From positions 1-64,000 of IMG/VR virus record IMGVR_UViG_3300033149_006345: a DNA stretch of 64,000 nucleotides; one strand, given 5' to 3'. Position 1 is the stretch's first letter, and each line of letters begins with the position of its first letter. Source of the DNA: a virus. Shown in pieces: positions 1 through 8,142 of this stretch. Made by a program: the position numbers and the translations under genes. The notes under the pieces are model-generated. The model saw only the letters and a list, made by a program, of their open reading frames with translations. It made no database searches and had not been told where the DNA came from.

Positions 1-88
1 TCCATACCACGATATTTCTGGTATAACTCAAGCACCACTTCCCTGAGAGGTTTATTCCACGGATTCTTGTAGTTTCGTATCTTCGGTT

Positions 89-1303
89 TTACTTTTTCCT
101 TATGATCTTCTTTTTTTTTCTGGACAGCTTCTTAGGCTTCGGAAACATCTCAGGAAAATGTTCCTTCAGATATGCAACCGCCTCATCCGGCAGCTCCTCT
201 CTGGTGTCCGTATCCTGGTATGTTTCCTTCAGCAGAGAAATGAGATCGGCTTCCTCAAGATCGGATATATCCTCTTCCTCATATCCAGTTTCAATCAGCC
301 AAGCGTATACTTGGCTCTTTTCCTCGCTCTCTTCCTCTACCTCTTCCTCGGCTTCCTCTTCAGGCTCTTCTGTTTCCTCTTCGCCCCTCATTGCCTGATA
401 GAATTCAATGAGTTCGGGTGGGTAGTTTTCCTCCTCTTCAGGATCATAGGCATCGAGGATCATTTCAGCCAGATCCTCTTCGGTCTTGGCCTTTTTCATA
501 TGAAGAATCTTCAGCCCGACAGCCTTACCATATGCTTTCAATGTCCTCATATCGGGCATTTCAAATTCTACCTCTTCACCGGCCTCTTCCTCGGCTTCCT
601 CTTCAGGCTCTTCCTCGGTTATACCCCTGGTGCTCTTGTACCAATCAACCAGGGTATTCGGGAGATCATCATAGTCGCTTTCATCCAGCTCATCCATAGC
701 CTCAAGGATAGCCTCAGGGGTTGGTTTACAGCCGAGCAGGTTGCTCCAGCGCTTCAGTTTTATATCTGAGGGCTTTTCGTATGCAACTTCCTGCTCGGGT
801 TCAGCTTCGGCTTCAGGCTCACCCTCGTCTTCTACCTGACCAGAGATAATGGTATAGAAATGGAACAGCCCTTCACTCAGCTCTTCCCTGTCAGTTTCAT
901 CAAGGGCGTCTACTTCCTCATATACCTTACGAGCAAGTTCCTGATAGTCGGCATCATTCATACGCTTCTTATACTTGATACCGAGTTCATCAGCGTATTC
1001 TCTCAGCTCTTCTTTCGTGAAAGCAACCTCGTCCGGTTCCGGCTCAGGAGCCTTTGCCTTTTTGGCTTTAGCAGCCTTTTCAGTTTTCTTTGCCCTTTTG
1101 GGCTTGCTTTTGCCACCGGTCTGGCTTTTCTGGCTTTCCAGCCACTCCAGTTGTTCTTCGGTACATTCCTCCGGGTTCTCCTGCATATATTGAATCAGCT
1201 TTTCAGTAAGCTCTTCCTTGCTCTCACCGATTTTGGTTGCTATACCAAAACCCTTCTTTCCGGCCCATTTCTTTAGAGTGATAAACGATACATCCTTACC
1301 CAT
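89..1303 (-). CDS. Acidic multi-repeat protein with about five SAP/HeH-like helical units
   Basis: A 404-residue, very charged protein of unknown function. I see about five copies of a ~50-60 residue helical unit (roughly residues 6-58, 94-155, 175-217, 239-297, 320-372), most ending in an aromatic helix such as LVDWYKSTRG or LIEFYQAMRG. The units are joined by Glu/Pro/Ala-rich linkers and one Lys-rich linker (about 63-85). The tail is Lys-rich. The units resemble small DNA-end-binding helical folds of the SAP/HeH type, but that is inference. It is the last complete gene of the leftward operon, 24 bp after the upstream gene, with an AAGGAGAG ribosome site. A slippery A-run near the stop could extend the protein (see findings). 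Confidence 0.75.
   Translation of the reverse strand: MGKDVSFITLKKWAGKKGFGIATKIGESKEELTEKLIQYMQENPEECTEEQLEWLESQKSQTGGKSKPKRAKKTEKAAKAKKAKAPEPEPDEVAFTKEELREYADELGIKYKKRMNDADYQELARKVYEEVDALDETDREELSEGLFHFYTIISGQVEDEGEPEAEAEPEQEVAYEKPSDIKLKRWSNLLGCKPTPEAILEAMDELDESDYDDLPNTLVDWYKSTRGITEEEPEEEAEEEAGEEVEFEMPDMRTLKAYGKAVGLKILHMKKAKTEEDLAEMILDAYDPEEEENYPPELIEFYQAMRGEEETEEPEEEAEEEVEEESEEKSQVYAWLIETGYEEEDISDLEEADLISLLKETYQDTDTREELPDEAVAYLKEHFPEMFPKPKKLSRKKKKIIRKK
110..116 (-). promoter_or_regulatory. Candidate -1 frameshift slippery heptamer A AAA AAG
   Basis: On the minus strand the repeat-protein gene contains codons AGA AAA AAA AAG AAG shortly before its TAA stop (89-91). The heptamer A AAA AAG is in the phase needed for -1 slippage. 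The -1 frame then stays open to the window edge and encodes a segment ending LREVVLELYQKYRG, which resembles the terminal helix of the internal repeats. The same heptamer is used at the tail-chaperone site at 55198-55204. A sequencing indel in the nine-A run is the alternative. Confidence 0.45.
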
Positions 1304-1327
1304 CTTTACTCTCCTTTCTTTTTTCGA

Positions 1328-1807
1328 TTATTGTGCTTCTGTATCAACTACTTCCGGTCTCATTGGCTCCAACAGCTCTTGTATTTGGCACCTCCTTCCT
1401 ATAACTCTTGCTATTTGTTCTTTGATAGAGGCAGGGCATTTCACAAATGTCATACCCAAATCCCCACCCTTTACCTCGAATAGCCATAGTCCTTGGCATA
1501 TGAAGTAATCGTATAACAACTTATTATCCCGAATTCTACTTGCTTTTACAAATTCGATAGTTTTATATCCCTTCCTCCAGAATAGGCAATGCACCCAGGT
1601 GGGTGCGACAAGTGCCACTATTTTAAGCGATAAATTCAGGTTGTCAACCACTTTTTTTGCGGAATCGTACTTGTCTGGAATTGTTATCCTTTTTTGCCTC
1701 AGCCCGGCATACCCCATCGCTTTTATGGTTTCTATTTGACCATACGAGGGGTAATGCCGGGAGATGAACACAATTTTATCTCTCATATATTGCTTTTGCT
1801 GTCTCAT
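1328..1807 (-). CDS. Hypothetical protein
   Basis: A 159-residue protein I do not recognise. It is mixed alpha/beta in character, with a hydrophobic strand near residues 60-72 (KIVALVAPTW) and a second near 105-110. No catalytic motif or membrane segment is convincing. The chosen ATG has an AGGA site seven bases upstream and overlaps the end of the preceding gene by 32 bp; a second ATG seven codons in would overlap it by only 11 bp. It sits in the same operon as the DUF3150/AAA+ module. Confidence 0.7.
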   Translation of the reverse strand: MRQQKQYMRDKIVFISRHYPSYGQIETIKAMGYAGLRQKRITIPDKYDSAKKVVDNLNLSLKIVALVAPTWVHCLFWRKGYKTIEFVKASRIRDNKLLYDYFICQGLWLFEVKGGDLGMTFVKCPASIKEQIARVIGRRCQIQELLEPMRPEVVDTEAQ

Positions 1808-2108
1808 AAAATTTTCCTAGCTGGAACATTTCAGTTATTACCAACATAACCTTCGACCATTTGTCCTTTTCGCTATTATAGCAAGCACAGATTACTTTTA
1901 TTCGGCAATCCAAACATTCAGTAGCTTGCCATGAACAGTCATATTTGGTTTGTCTGGAGCACAGCGTTTTATATCGCCTTATAGCTGCAAGTCGCCATTT
2001 GCCTGCTTTCTCATGCGGTACTAACTTCTCAGTACCGTCAGGGAATGCAACAGTCACACCGGCTCTCGCTATATTCTTCACACGTGCTACCGTTCCGTTA
2101 ACTTGCAA
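1776..2108 (-). CDS. Small Cys-rich hypothetical protein (TTG start)
   Basis: About 110 residues. The N-terminal part looks like a small beta barrel (VNGTVARVKNIARAGVTVAF). The middle has a Cys cluster (C-x7-C-x7-C-x2-C-x5-C-x1-C) that could bind a metal. I chose the TTG at 2108 because AAGGGGAG lies a few bases upstream and this leaves a 31-bp gap to the preceding gene. The longer frame from an ATG at 2207 would overlap the DUF3150 gene by 68 bp and has no good ribosome site. Function unknown. Confidence 0.65.
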   Translation of the reverse strand: MQVNGTVARVKNIARAGVTVAFPDGTEKLVPHEKAGKWRLAAIRRYKTLCSRQTKYDCSWQATECLDCRIKVICACYNSEKDKWSKVMLVITEMFQLGKFYETAKAIYER

Positions 2109-2139
2109 TAAAGCTCCCCTTGTTATAAGCAAGTTATAG

Positions 2140-3129
2140 TTAGTCACGTACCACGATGATACGCTTCTTACCGGCTTTGAGGACAATTTTATTTGTATTG
2201 GTGCCACTATCTTTCTCCTTCTTTCGTACCTTAGTTATCTTCTTAGCAGCTAACAGCTTACGTTTTACAGCCCCTACCTTTGGAGCCTTTTCCAATGCTT
2301 CAGCCACTTCAGAGAAAGATTTGGCTATCTCCTCCTTCAGCTCTTCATCGGATTTAATTGTTTTGAGTCCAGCCTCATCAACATCGGTTAGAATCTCTCT
2401 TGCTTGCTCTGCATATTGTTTTAGTTCGTCATCGTTAAATATATTTTTCTTGTCGAATATATCCAGGAAACTTTCTAACTTCTCAAATACTGAGGAATGT
2501 ATTCTCTCGCCTTGAAGAGTTTTTGCGGCACGCTTTATAAGCTCCCGCATCTGCTCCCTCAAGGCAAGGATCATTCCTTCCTTTGCCTCCCTTAGAGTAT
2601 CCTGAAATTTCTTAACCTCTGCCTGATAGCGTTCGGGGGAAAGCAATCCCAGCTTTGCATCAGGCACGGATAGTACATAAAAGCTCCAGGTGAAGCTGTA
2701 CTTGCTCCTGATATAATCGACAGAGGGATAATCCTCCAGCCGGAAATATTTGCCCAGCTCATTTTGGGCTTGGGCAACAGCCTCATCCCAACGAGCTAAT
2801 ATGTTCTCTACTTCAGCATCGAATTCCTCTTTCAATTCGCTAAACTCTGCATCTAACTGTTGCAATAGGTCTCTGGATACAAAATGTATTCCCCTTATAG
2901 GGAATGGTAAAGTATATCTATTCAAGCAATCCCGTGCTCTGTTATAAATAGACGTAAGGTTATCGAATAGCGACGGGTCTATGAGTTTCTTTGTGGTATT
3001 GAACCACTCTTCATTGAGATCAACGTCTTCTAACCGAATAGTTTTGCGGTTTCCCCAGCGTTTAATTGATAGGTGTACTAAGCAACCCCTTTCAAACAAC
3101 GATGTAATTTCTCTTGCTATATTGCTCAT
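2140..3129 (-). CDS. DUF3150-family protein
   Basis: A 329-residue protein resembling the phage DUF3150 family, whose N-terminus carries a conserved basic loop; here it is the segment SIKRWGNRKTIRLEDVDLN at about residues 21-39. The middle is largely helical with coiled-coil character (about 90-125 and 170-230). The C-terminus (after about 290) is Lys/Arg-rich. DUF3150 genes are known to sit beside AAA+ ATPase genes in phages, which matches the neighbour at 3990-5684. The start overlaps the stop of the DUF1257 gene by four bases (ATGA), implying translational coupling. Biochemical role unknown. Confidence 0.75.
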   Translation of the reverse strand: MSNIAREITSLFERGCLVHLSIKRWGNRKTIRLEDVDLNEEWFNTTKKLIDPSLFDNLTSIYNRARDCLNRYTLPFPIRGIHFVSRDLLQQLDAEFSELKEEFDAEVENILARWDEAVAQAQNELGKYFRLEDYPSVDYIRSKYSFTWSFYVLSVPDAKLGLLSPERYQAEVKKFQDTLREAKEGMILALREQMRELIKRAAKTLQGERIHSSVFEKLESFLDIFDKKNIFNDDELKQYAEQAREILTDVDEAGLKTIKSDEELKEEIAKSFSEVAEALEKAPKVGAVKRKLLAAKKITKVRKKEKDSGTNTNKIVLKAGKKRIIVVRD

Positions 3130-3494
3130 GTTTCTATCTCCAGTATGAGATTGTCGTTTTGCTCATAGGTTTGCAGGTTTACATACCCACAAGCCAACGC
3201 AGCATCTTTACCTGCTTCAATGGTATAGTAAGCAAGCAATGTAGATGCTTCATTTCCTATGGTACGAGGTGCCATATCATCATAAACAAGATCGTATGTT
3301 CCTTGCTCGTTTGCCTTTACACCAACCCCAAGCTTACTATTGGGAAAGGTTATAGCATGGTCACATCGCTCGGTGGTATACCATAGAGTGACCTCTTTCT
3401 GGTTATAGTTGAGCTTGCCTCCAATCTTCTCGGCAGCTCGTGCCAATGCACCAAGGTTTTGTATATCAGCCTTCACTTGAACCCTTTTGCTCAT
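3126..3494 (-). CDS. DUF1257 (Ycf35-like) protein
   Basis: A 122-residue protein matching the layout of DUF1257, the family that includes plastid/cyanobacterial Ycf35. It has an N-terminal helix pair (LGALARAAEKIGG), a central strand with GVGVKANEQGTYDLV, and a C-terminal strand ending NDNLILEIE. I chose the ATG at 3494 because AAAGGAGATATAACC precedes it; the frame extends seven codons further upstream without a ribosome site. The partner DUF2997 gene lies directly upstream and a Ycf46-like ATPase follows two genes further up, a combination known from cyanobacteria and some phages. Function unknown. Confidence 0.72.
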   Translation of the reverse strand: MSKRVQVKADIQNLGALARAAEKIGGKLNYNQKEVTLWYTTERCDHAITFPNSKLGVGVKANEQGTYDLVYDDMAPRTIGNEASTLLAYYTIEAGKDAALACGYVNLQTYEQNDNLILEIET

Positions 3495-3507
3495 GGTTAT
3501 ATCTCCT

Positions 3508-3720
3508 TTATCCACAGAATGGCTTGAAGCAAATCTTGTCCTCTTCCTCTATCTCATTACCCATATAAAACTCAGGTTTGAGATCTTCGGCAACCTCTTC
3601 GCCAAGAGCCTTACGCAAAATATCAACAACCTCGGCGCATGTGCTTCCGGTATAACCGAAAGCCTCAATGTTGACTTCGCCTGTCTTCTTGTTTGCGGTT
3701 ATAACCACTTTCTTCATCAT
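3508..3720 (-). CDS. DUF2997 protein
   Basis: A 70-residue protein with the DUF2997 signature: an N-terminal VVITANKKTGEVNIEAFGYTG hairpin of strands, then a helix (CAEVVDILRKALG) and a C-terminal LKPEFY. DUF2997 commonly sits next to DUF1257, as it does here (13 bp upstream of it). The start codon overlaps the stop of the preceding gene (ATGA), and GGAGAA lies next to the ATG pair. Function unknown; the conserved pairing suggests a shared complex. Confidence 0.75.
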   Translation of the reverse strand: MMKKVVITANKKTGEVNIEAFGYTGSTCAEVVDILRKALGEEVAEDLKPEFYMGNEIEEEDKICFKPFCG

Positions 3721-3986
3721 TTCTCCTTTCTTGCTGGATTCTTCTTATAGAAAGAGTCTACTGGTTTCCAGAATTTGAAAACCATCTCCGTATACCCAAC
3801 AGAATAAAACTCTTCCAATCTCCACTCACAGGGTTTTCCCAATGCTAAATCACTTTTGTACATCTGGATCACTTCTTTCAGTAATCTAGCCCTATACCTG
3901 TGTACCTGCTTACTACGCCATCCGAATAATACTTTCGCTATGATATAGGGCAATAGAACAGTAAGTGCTCCTGTTCTTATATCCAT
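3717..3986 (-). CDS. Small protein with N-terminal hydrophobic segment
   Basis: An 89-residue unknown protein. Residues about 6-22 (GALTVLLPYIIAKVLFGW) could form one membrane helix, followed by a basic, helical, presumably cytosolic domain. It lies between the Ycf46-like ATPase (3-bp gap) and DUF2997 (4-bp overlap), so it is probably part of the same module. It could be a membrane anchor for the ATPase complex; this is inference from position only. Confidence 0.68.
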   Translation of the reverse strand: MDIRTGALTVLLPYIIAKVLFGWRSKQVHRYRARLLKEVIQMYKSDLALGKPCEWRLEEFYSVGYTEMVFKFWKPVDSFYKKNPARKEK

Positions 3987-3989
3987 ACA

Positions 3990-5684
3990 TTATGTCCCTT
4001 TCCTAACCTTTTTCACCTTCCGCTTTACATGGATTTTCCTCTCCTTTACGATTCCCATATCAACCTTTGGGCGCAAAGCCTTTGGCTTGGCAAAGTGCCC
4101 CGCCGGTATTGTGTTTTCCTTGATATATTTCTGAATCCTCTCCACGGATTCAGCATCAACCTTCCTGATTGGTCGTACATATTTCATAGCTTCGGCGATC
4201 CCACATTGGAGCATCTTGCAATGCTTGACTATTGTCTTCAGCTCGGCATGGGAATATCCGCAAAGAGCATCGTTTATTAGCTTATCATCAACCTCATCCA
4301 AGATATGTTCTACATCGTAGAATTTTGAATAATATACCAGGTTGGCGGCTATTTCATCAGGAGATGGTAAATCTACACCCCATATGGAATCCCACCGACC
4401 GGCCCTTTTGAACTCCGGGGGCAGATCGGCAATGTTGTTGCAAGTGGCGACTACATATACCCCCTCCGGTTTCTTATCCAGCCATTTCAGGAATATGCTA
4501 CCGACCCCGGCTTTCGTACCGGCATCTGTATGCCCGGAGCTTTGAATACCGGACAACCCCTTTTCAATTTCATCAAAGATAGCAATAGCAGGCGCCATTG
4601 CATCAATAACCTTGAAGGTATTCAATGCTTGTTGCTCAGCCTGACCGACTATACCACCACCTGCCGCTCGCATACGCTCAAAGGAAACGAGGATGGCAGG
4701 AATATTCAATTCGTTGGCTAAGGCTTCGGCGGTATACGTCTTACCGGTGCCGGGAACGCCGACTACCAATATACCCTGAGCCAATGGATTCATGGCGGTC
4801 TTGGAGAGATATTCAATCAAATTCTCCAGACCCACCACATCATCAAAGGTATGTGTGGCGCTGGATATCTCCAGCGTTGCAGTTTTCTTTACCTGTTGCT
4901 TTTTGATTTCACCAATAATTAACGGATCAAACGAGGGAGATATTTCACCCTCTTCACCAGCTTCCTGCAATTCCCTGGTTATACTTTCAGTAAGGGCCAG
5001 GGATAAAGCGTTCTCGACTTCCAGATGGGTCATACCTTTAGCTGCAATAACAGCGTCCCTGGATAGCTCCACCAAAAAGCGTTCTTCCGGTGGATCAATC
5101 TCAGGGTTCCAGTCGGTATTGATAAACTCTTCATACCCGGCCAGTATACCCATCATAATCTCTTTAATTTCATCCTCAGTCGGCAAAGGAAAATCCACCA
5201 ACTGAAATAGACGGTCAACTTCCGGTGGTAGGTAAAACGAAGGCGATATAACAATCAAAGTTTTCCCGGTCGCCTTCCATTCAATCGAATCGTTTGAGAT
5301 TTGCTGTGCGAACCTCAGATATTGAGCGTTCCTTCTATTATCCAAAAACTTATCATAGTTTTGCACAAAGATGATTGTGTTAGATGGGGCACCGGATAAT
5401 ATCGCCAATGGATATAACGGCGATTCCGGCGGTATATTGGTTTGCGTTTTGGCAATTATCTCTGTAGGATTTATTTCACCCTCGTCCGGGCTTATATCGC
5501 TTATCCCCCGAGGCGTAACTTTATAGAAGCCTCGGGCGACATCCCAGCCATAAGTACGAAATGGCTCCTTCATGTTGAGGCTCAACTCTTCCACTTCTTT
5601 AGCAAGACCAAGCAAAGCACGCTGAGGCTCAAGCGTGTTGCAATACAAGCAAGGATATCCCGCAATGATATATTCCTTAATCAT
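3990..5684 (-). CDS. Ycf46-like AAA+ ATPase
   Basis: A 564-residue AAA+ protein. The C-terminal half has Walker A (GVPGTGKT, about residue 310), Walker B (IAIFDEIEKG), a sensor-1-like VVATCN and an arginine-finger region (FKRAGRWD). The N-terminal half resembles Ycf46 with a degenerate first ATPase-like domain (IIFVQNYDKFLDN, then KTLIVISPSFYLPPEVDRLF). The C-terminus is a basic tail. Ycf46-type proteins are AAA+ ATPases of plastids and cyanobacteria with poorly defined roles; the family assignment is confident, the substrate unknown. The ATG follows AAAAGGAGATAGAAG and overlaps the regulator gene stop. Confidence 0.85.
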   Translation of the reverse strand: MIKEYIIAGYPCLYCNTLEPQRALLGLAKEVEELSLNMKEPFRTYGWDVARGFYKVTPRGISDISPDEGEINPTEIIAKTQTNIPPESPLYPLAILSGAPSNTIIFVQNYDKFLDNRRNAQYLRFAQQISNDSIEWKATGKTLIVISPSFYLPPEVDRLFQLVDFPLPTEDEIKEIMMGILAGYEEFINTDWNPEIDPPEERFLVELSRDAVIAAKGMTHLEVENALSLALTESITRELQEAGEEGEISPSFDPLIIGEIKKQQVKKTATLEISSATHTFDDVVGLENLIEYLSKTAMNPLAQGILVVGVPGTGKTYTAEALANELNIPAILVSFERMRAAGGGIVGQAEQQALNTFKVIDAMAPAIAIFDEIEKGLSGIQSSGHTDAGTKAGVGSIFLKWLDKKPEGVYVVATCNNIADLPPEFKRAGRWDSIWGVDLPSPDEIAANLVYYSKFYDVEHILDEVDDKLINDALCGYSHAELKTIVKHCKMLQCGIAEAMKYVRPIRKVDAESVERIQKYIKENTIPAGHFAKPKALRPKVDMGIVKERKIHVKRKVKKVRKGT

Positions 5685-5979
5685 CTTCTATCTCCTTTTC
5701 TTTATGCAACATACACCATACATCATGGTTTATTTGCAAATTCAACCATAACTCTGGCGTAGTATCAAAAACCCGTGATAAGCGTATAGCCATATCAGTA
5801 GTGACAGAACATTTCTCGTTCACAAGTTTAGAAGCGGTTTTCCTTGATACACCCAACCGTTTTGATAACTCTGTAACTGACATACCCAATGGTTTTAGAT
5901 AGCCATATTTTATCACTCGCCCTGGGTGTACAGGGCACCTTTCCCTTTCAATAATGGGAGGTATAACTTTCTCATTCAT
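5677..5979 (-). CDS. HigA-like XRE-family DNA-binding protein
   Basis: A 100-residue protein with the HigA pattern: HPG near the N-terminus, PLGMSVTELSKRLGVSRKTASKLVNEK as the helix-turn-helix, and the family ending TPELWLNLQINHDVW. HigA proteins are antitoxins and autoregulators of HigBA modules. No HigB-type toxin is visible beside it, so here it is an orphan and more likely a phage transcription regulator. The start at 5979 is chosen for the AGAGGA site just upstream; an in-frame ATG at 5997 is less likely. Confidence 0.85.
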   Translation of the reverse strand: MNEKVIPPIIERERCPVHPGRVIKYGYLKPLGMSVTELSKRLGVSRKTASKLVNEKCSVTTDMAIRLSRVFDTTPELWLNLQINHDVWCMLHKEKEIEDD

Positions 5980-6061
5980 TTTTTCCTCTTTTTGCATATT
6001 TTCATATGCGAGACGCTGAAAGAATAGAGGAGCCTGCCTAACTCGCCCAATAGTTAGAGCA

Positions 6062-6304
6062 TCAATTTCCCCCCCTGAACGGCTCCTTTAACCATCTCCT
6101 GCAATTTGCGACTTCCATTTTTACAAGAGTCTCATATCTGCGTCCTTTGAGGATAGAATTAACACGTAGGGCTTCTACTTCATTAAAAATCAAATGTGCA
6201 ATAATATGCCCAGGTATATTGTGCTCTTTGGATACACTTTGTACAAAATCCCTGAACTCCTCAACCTCCCACATTCTTTTCTCTCTTTCTTCATTACAGA
6301 ACAT
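6062..6304 (-). CDS. Small hypothetical protein
   Basis: An 80-residue acidic then basic helical protein, not recognised. The ATG is preceded by AAAGGAGATAAGTT, a strong site. It is separated by about 80 bp from the HigA-like gene downstream and by a structured 125-bp gap from the gene upstream. No motif supports a function. Confidence 0.65.
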   Translation of the reverse strand: MFCNEEREKRMWEVEEFRDFVQSVSKEHNIPGHIIAHLIFNEVEALRVNSILKGRRYETLVKMEVANCRRWLKEPFRGGN

Positions 6305-6330
6305 AACTTATCTCCTTTCCGGAGGTATAG

Positions 6331-6419
6331 AATACAGCGGGGGGTGGGGCAAAGAAGCACAACCGAGAGAAAGAGCAAGAAAATATATCTTTCAGTCCCC
6401 TCTTCTCTCCCGCTGTATT
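6331..6419. repeat. 11-bp perfect inverted repeat enclosing a 67-nt loop
   Basis: AATACAGCGGG at 6331-6341 is matched by its exact complement at 6409-6419. On the minus strand this would pair the gap between two genes into a stem with an internally pairable purine-rich/pyrimidine-rich loop (GGGAGAGAA against UUUCUCUC). There is no U-run, so it is not a standard terminator. It might be an mRNA-processing or regulatory structure. Confidence 0.45.
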
Positions 6420-6429
6420 TATGTTTTAT

Positions 6430-7068
6430 TTATTTTTTATTCAGGAGCATAAACACAGTTTTAGGACTATCAAAATGTTGTTTGAGAACTTCTAATACTT
6501 TAGCAAAAACCTGACAGACTTTTTGTGAACGATAAAAATAGTCACACGGTTTGTTTACTCTCATCCAGGTATTTGGGTGAGAATCAATAACTCCTTTAAT
6601 CTCTACATAGTCGGGGAAGTTTTTAACAGGAAATGTTATTAAACCATCTAAAAGAGTAATATTTTTTCCTTGATGTAACATTGGCTCAACTTTTTCTACT
6701 ATTGCAAGTTTGATTGCTTTTAACACTTTCATCTCTTCGCTGTCATTCCGACAATTTTTGGGAAGAATCACGCCCTTTAGGCAGTGATGCTCCCCCAGAC
6801 AGATTCCCCGGATTCGCATAGGGTTTGTATATCCGCGGATTTCCTTTAAGTGTTTAAGGGCATAATCTAAACTGTCTGTCCACAAGATCTCACTGGTACC
6901 CTCAATCTTATAGGGCCAGATACTATCTTGAGCAATGTACTCTTCAAATGTGATATAGTGAGTATACATTTCTACAATTTGGCGAACAGCTTTCTCCCGT
7001 GTTTCCCGGTCTTCACTATGATAACGCATATATAAATTGTAATCAAATGGTTGGTGTTCCCATCTCAT
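6430..7068 (-). CDS. Hypothetical protein
   Basis: A 212-residue unknown protein. It has a helical, acidic N-terminal half and a more basic C-terminal half with several Cys and His residues (LGEHHCLKG, NCRND). No catalytic motif is recognised. The start at 7068 follows AAAGGAGAAGAAA, stronger than the ATG six codons upstream. It is closely linked to the next upstream gene (18 bp), so probably co-transcribed from the divergent control region at 7.7-8.2 kb. Confidence 0.7.
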   Translation of the reverse strand: MRWEHQPFDYNLYMRYHSEDRETREKAVRQIVEMYTHYITFEEYIAQDSIWPYKIEGTSEILWTDSLDYALKHLKEIRGYTNPMRIRGICLGEHHCLKGVILPKNCRNDSEEMKVLKAIKLAIVEKVEPMLHQGKNITLLDGLITFPVKNFPDYVEIKGVIDSHPNTWMRVNKPCDYFYRSQKVCQVFAKVLEVLKQHFDSPKTVFMLLNKK

Positions 7069-7086
7069 TTTCTTCTCCTTTTGCAT

Positions 7087-7707
7087 TTATATGATAATCT
7101 CGACATTTGTTGGTGTCACTCTCTCAAAAGCTAATTTCTTTCCATACCGACAATACCTACCCCCGACCTTGCACTTGACAAGCACCTTGGGGGCATTGAG
7201 ATACTTGGAATCGGCAGGAAAAGGGGCAAACCGGGCATCCAATATATCCTCGTAGACGTATAAGCCGCCATTATGCCCTTTCCTGGGAGTTTCCTTTCTC
7301 TCCACCCCCAAGACCCAGGGGGAGCCATCGTAAACCGAATATAGCCTGCCATCTTCACCAATGGCTAGCTTCTTGTAAGCATAGCCATATTTGCAGGCTC
7401 TTGTTTTTGTCTGCTTTCTGGTCTTATATTCCTCCAAATCCTTCTTTGCGATATAAGAAGCCTGCCACCTGATTGTCTCGTCGTCTGCGCCATGCTTGGC
7501 AACAAGATTTTCAACATGCCTTTTGGTTCTGCAATGCAACAAGTACGAAAATGGATACTGGCGAGAGGGCCAACGGATATATCTGCAACATTCGCACTCT
7601 TCCCATTCGTCAGGATACCAACGCCCGGCTCGATCAAACGAGCCTTTTGGATGACACAAACGCTGTTCTCTGGCAAGATGAATTGCCAGGATAATATCCT
7701 GCGACAT
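7087..7707 (-). CDS. Hypothetical protein, first gene of the leftward operon
   Basis: A 206-residue unknown protein. The N-terminal part has a Cys cluster (ECECC, about 37-41) plus CHP and LLHC, possibly metal-binding. The C-terminal part (about 110-200) is beta-rich with repeated Tyr/Gly motifs (GYAYKKLAIGEDGRLYSVYDG, KVGGRYCRYG). GAAAGGAGAAAAA precedes the ATG. It is the first gene after the divergent promoter region, so probably expressed early, but no function can be named. Confidence 0.68.
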   Translation of the reverse strand: MSQDIILAIHLAREQRLCHPKGSFDRAGRWYPDEWEECECCRYIRWPSRQYPFSYLLHCRTKRHVENLVAKHGADDETIRWQASYIAKKDLEEYKTRKQTKTRACKYGYAYKKLAIGEDGRLYSVYDGSPWVLGVERKETPRKGHNGGLYVYEDILDARFAPFPADSKYLNAPKVLVKCKVGGRYCRYGKKLAFERVTPTNVEIII

Positions 7708-7731
7708 TTTTTCTCCTTTCCTGTTCCCTAG

Positions 7732-7812
7732 TTTTTGGCGTTCTGGATAAAGGATTCTCGACTTTTTGCCGTTCTGTATGAGAGAAATAAATTCTCCAGT
7801 TTTTTGCGTTCT
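7732..7812. repeat. Three copies of a ~23-bp motif ending TTTTTGCGTTCT
   Basis: CGTTCT occurs at 7739-7744, 7770-7775 and 7807-7812, each preceded by a T-run. Copies two and three share the longer form RATTCTCNAGTTTTTTGCG followed by TTCT. The same motif recurs three times at 11738-11786, ahead of the second rightward operon. Position just upstream of the leftward operon suggests regulator or polymerase recognition sites. Confidence 0.6.
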
Positions 7813-8142
7813 GATGATTAAAAGGAAAGCTCATCCTCTCTTTTAAGGTATATGTTGCTTGAGGTATACCCTTCTGCTGGTATACCAGTTATCTCAGATA
7901 TAGTCGCTTGTTGGGTATACCTGCCCTTAGCCTCTATACCACCCCTGGCTGGGGTATATTGTGTTTGTTATACATTGCCCTGCCCCCTATACGCCAATTA
8001 TGTCAATTATGTTAACACCTATATATAAACGCCGATATGCGATTTTGGCGCATTGTGCCACCTTGACCACCGAAAGTTAACAGAAAAATTTTTCCGTAGT
8101 CATTTCGGCCAGTTGGCACAAAAGTTTGTGTGCAAAAAACGC
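7813..8142. other. Non-coding divergent region rich in GGTATACC words
   Basis: This gap between divergent operons holds no convincing gene. About eight GTATAC/TATACC-type words occur between 7845 and 8000, including a palindromic TGGTATACCA near 7885. The same word family is frequent in the other non-coding regions (11.9-12.0 kb and 14.9-15.0 kb). It may be a compositional habit of this phage or a binding word. Confidence 0.5.

Noticed and set aside
5677-5979. Complete HigBA toxin-antitoxin pair
   Set aside because: Only the HigA-like regulator is present; the neighbouring 80-residue protein does not look like HigB.
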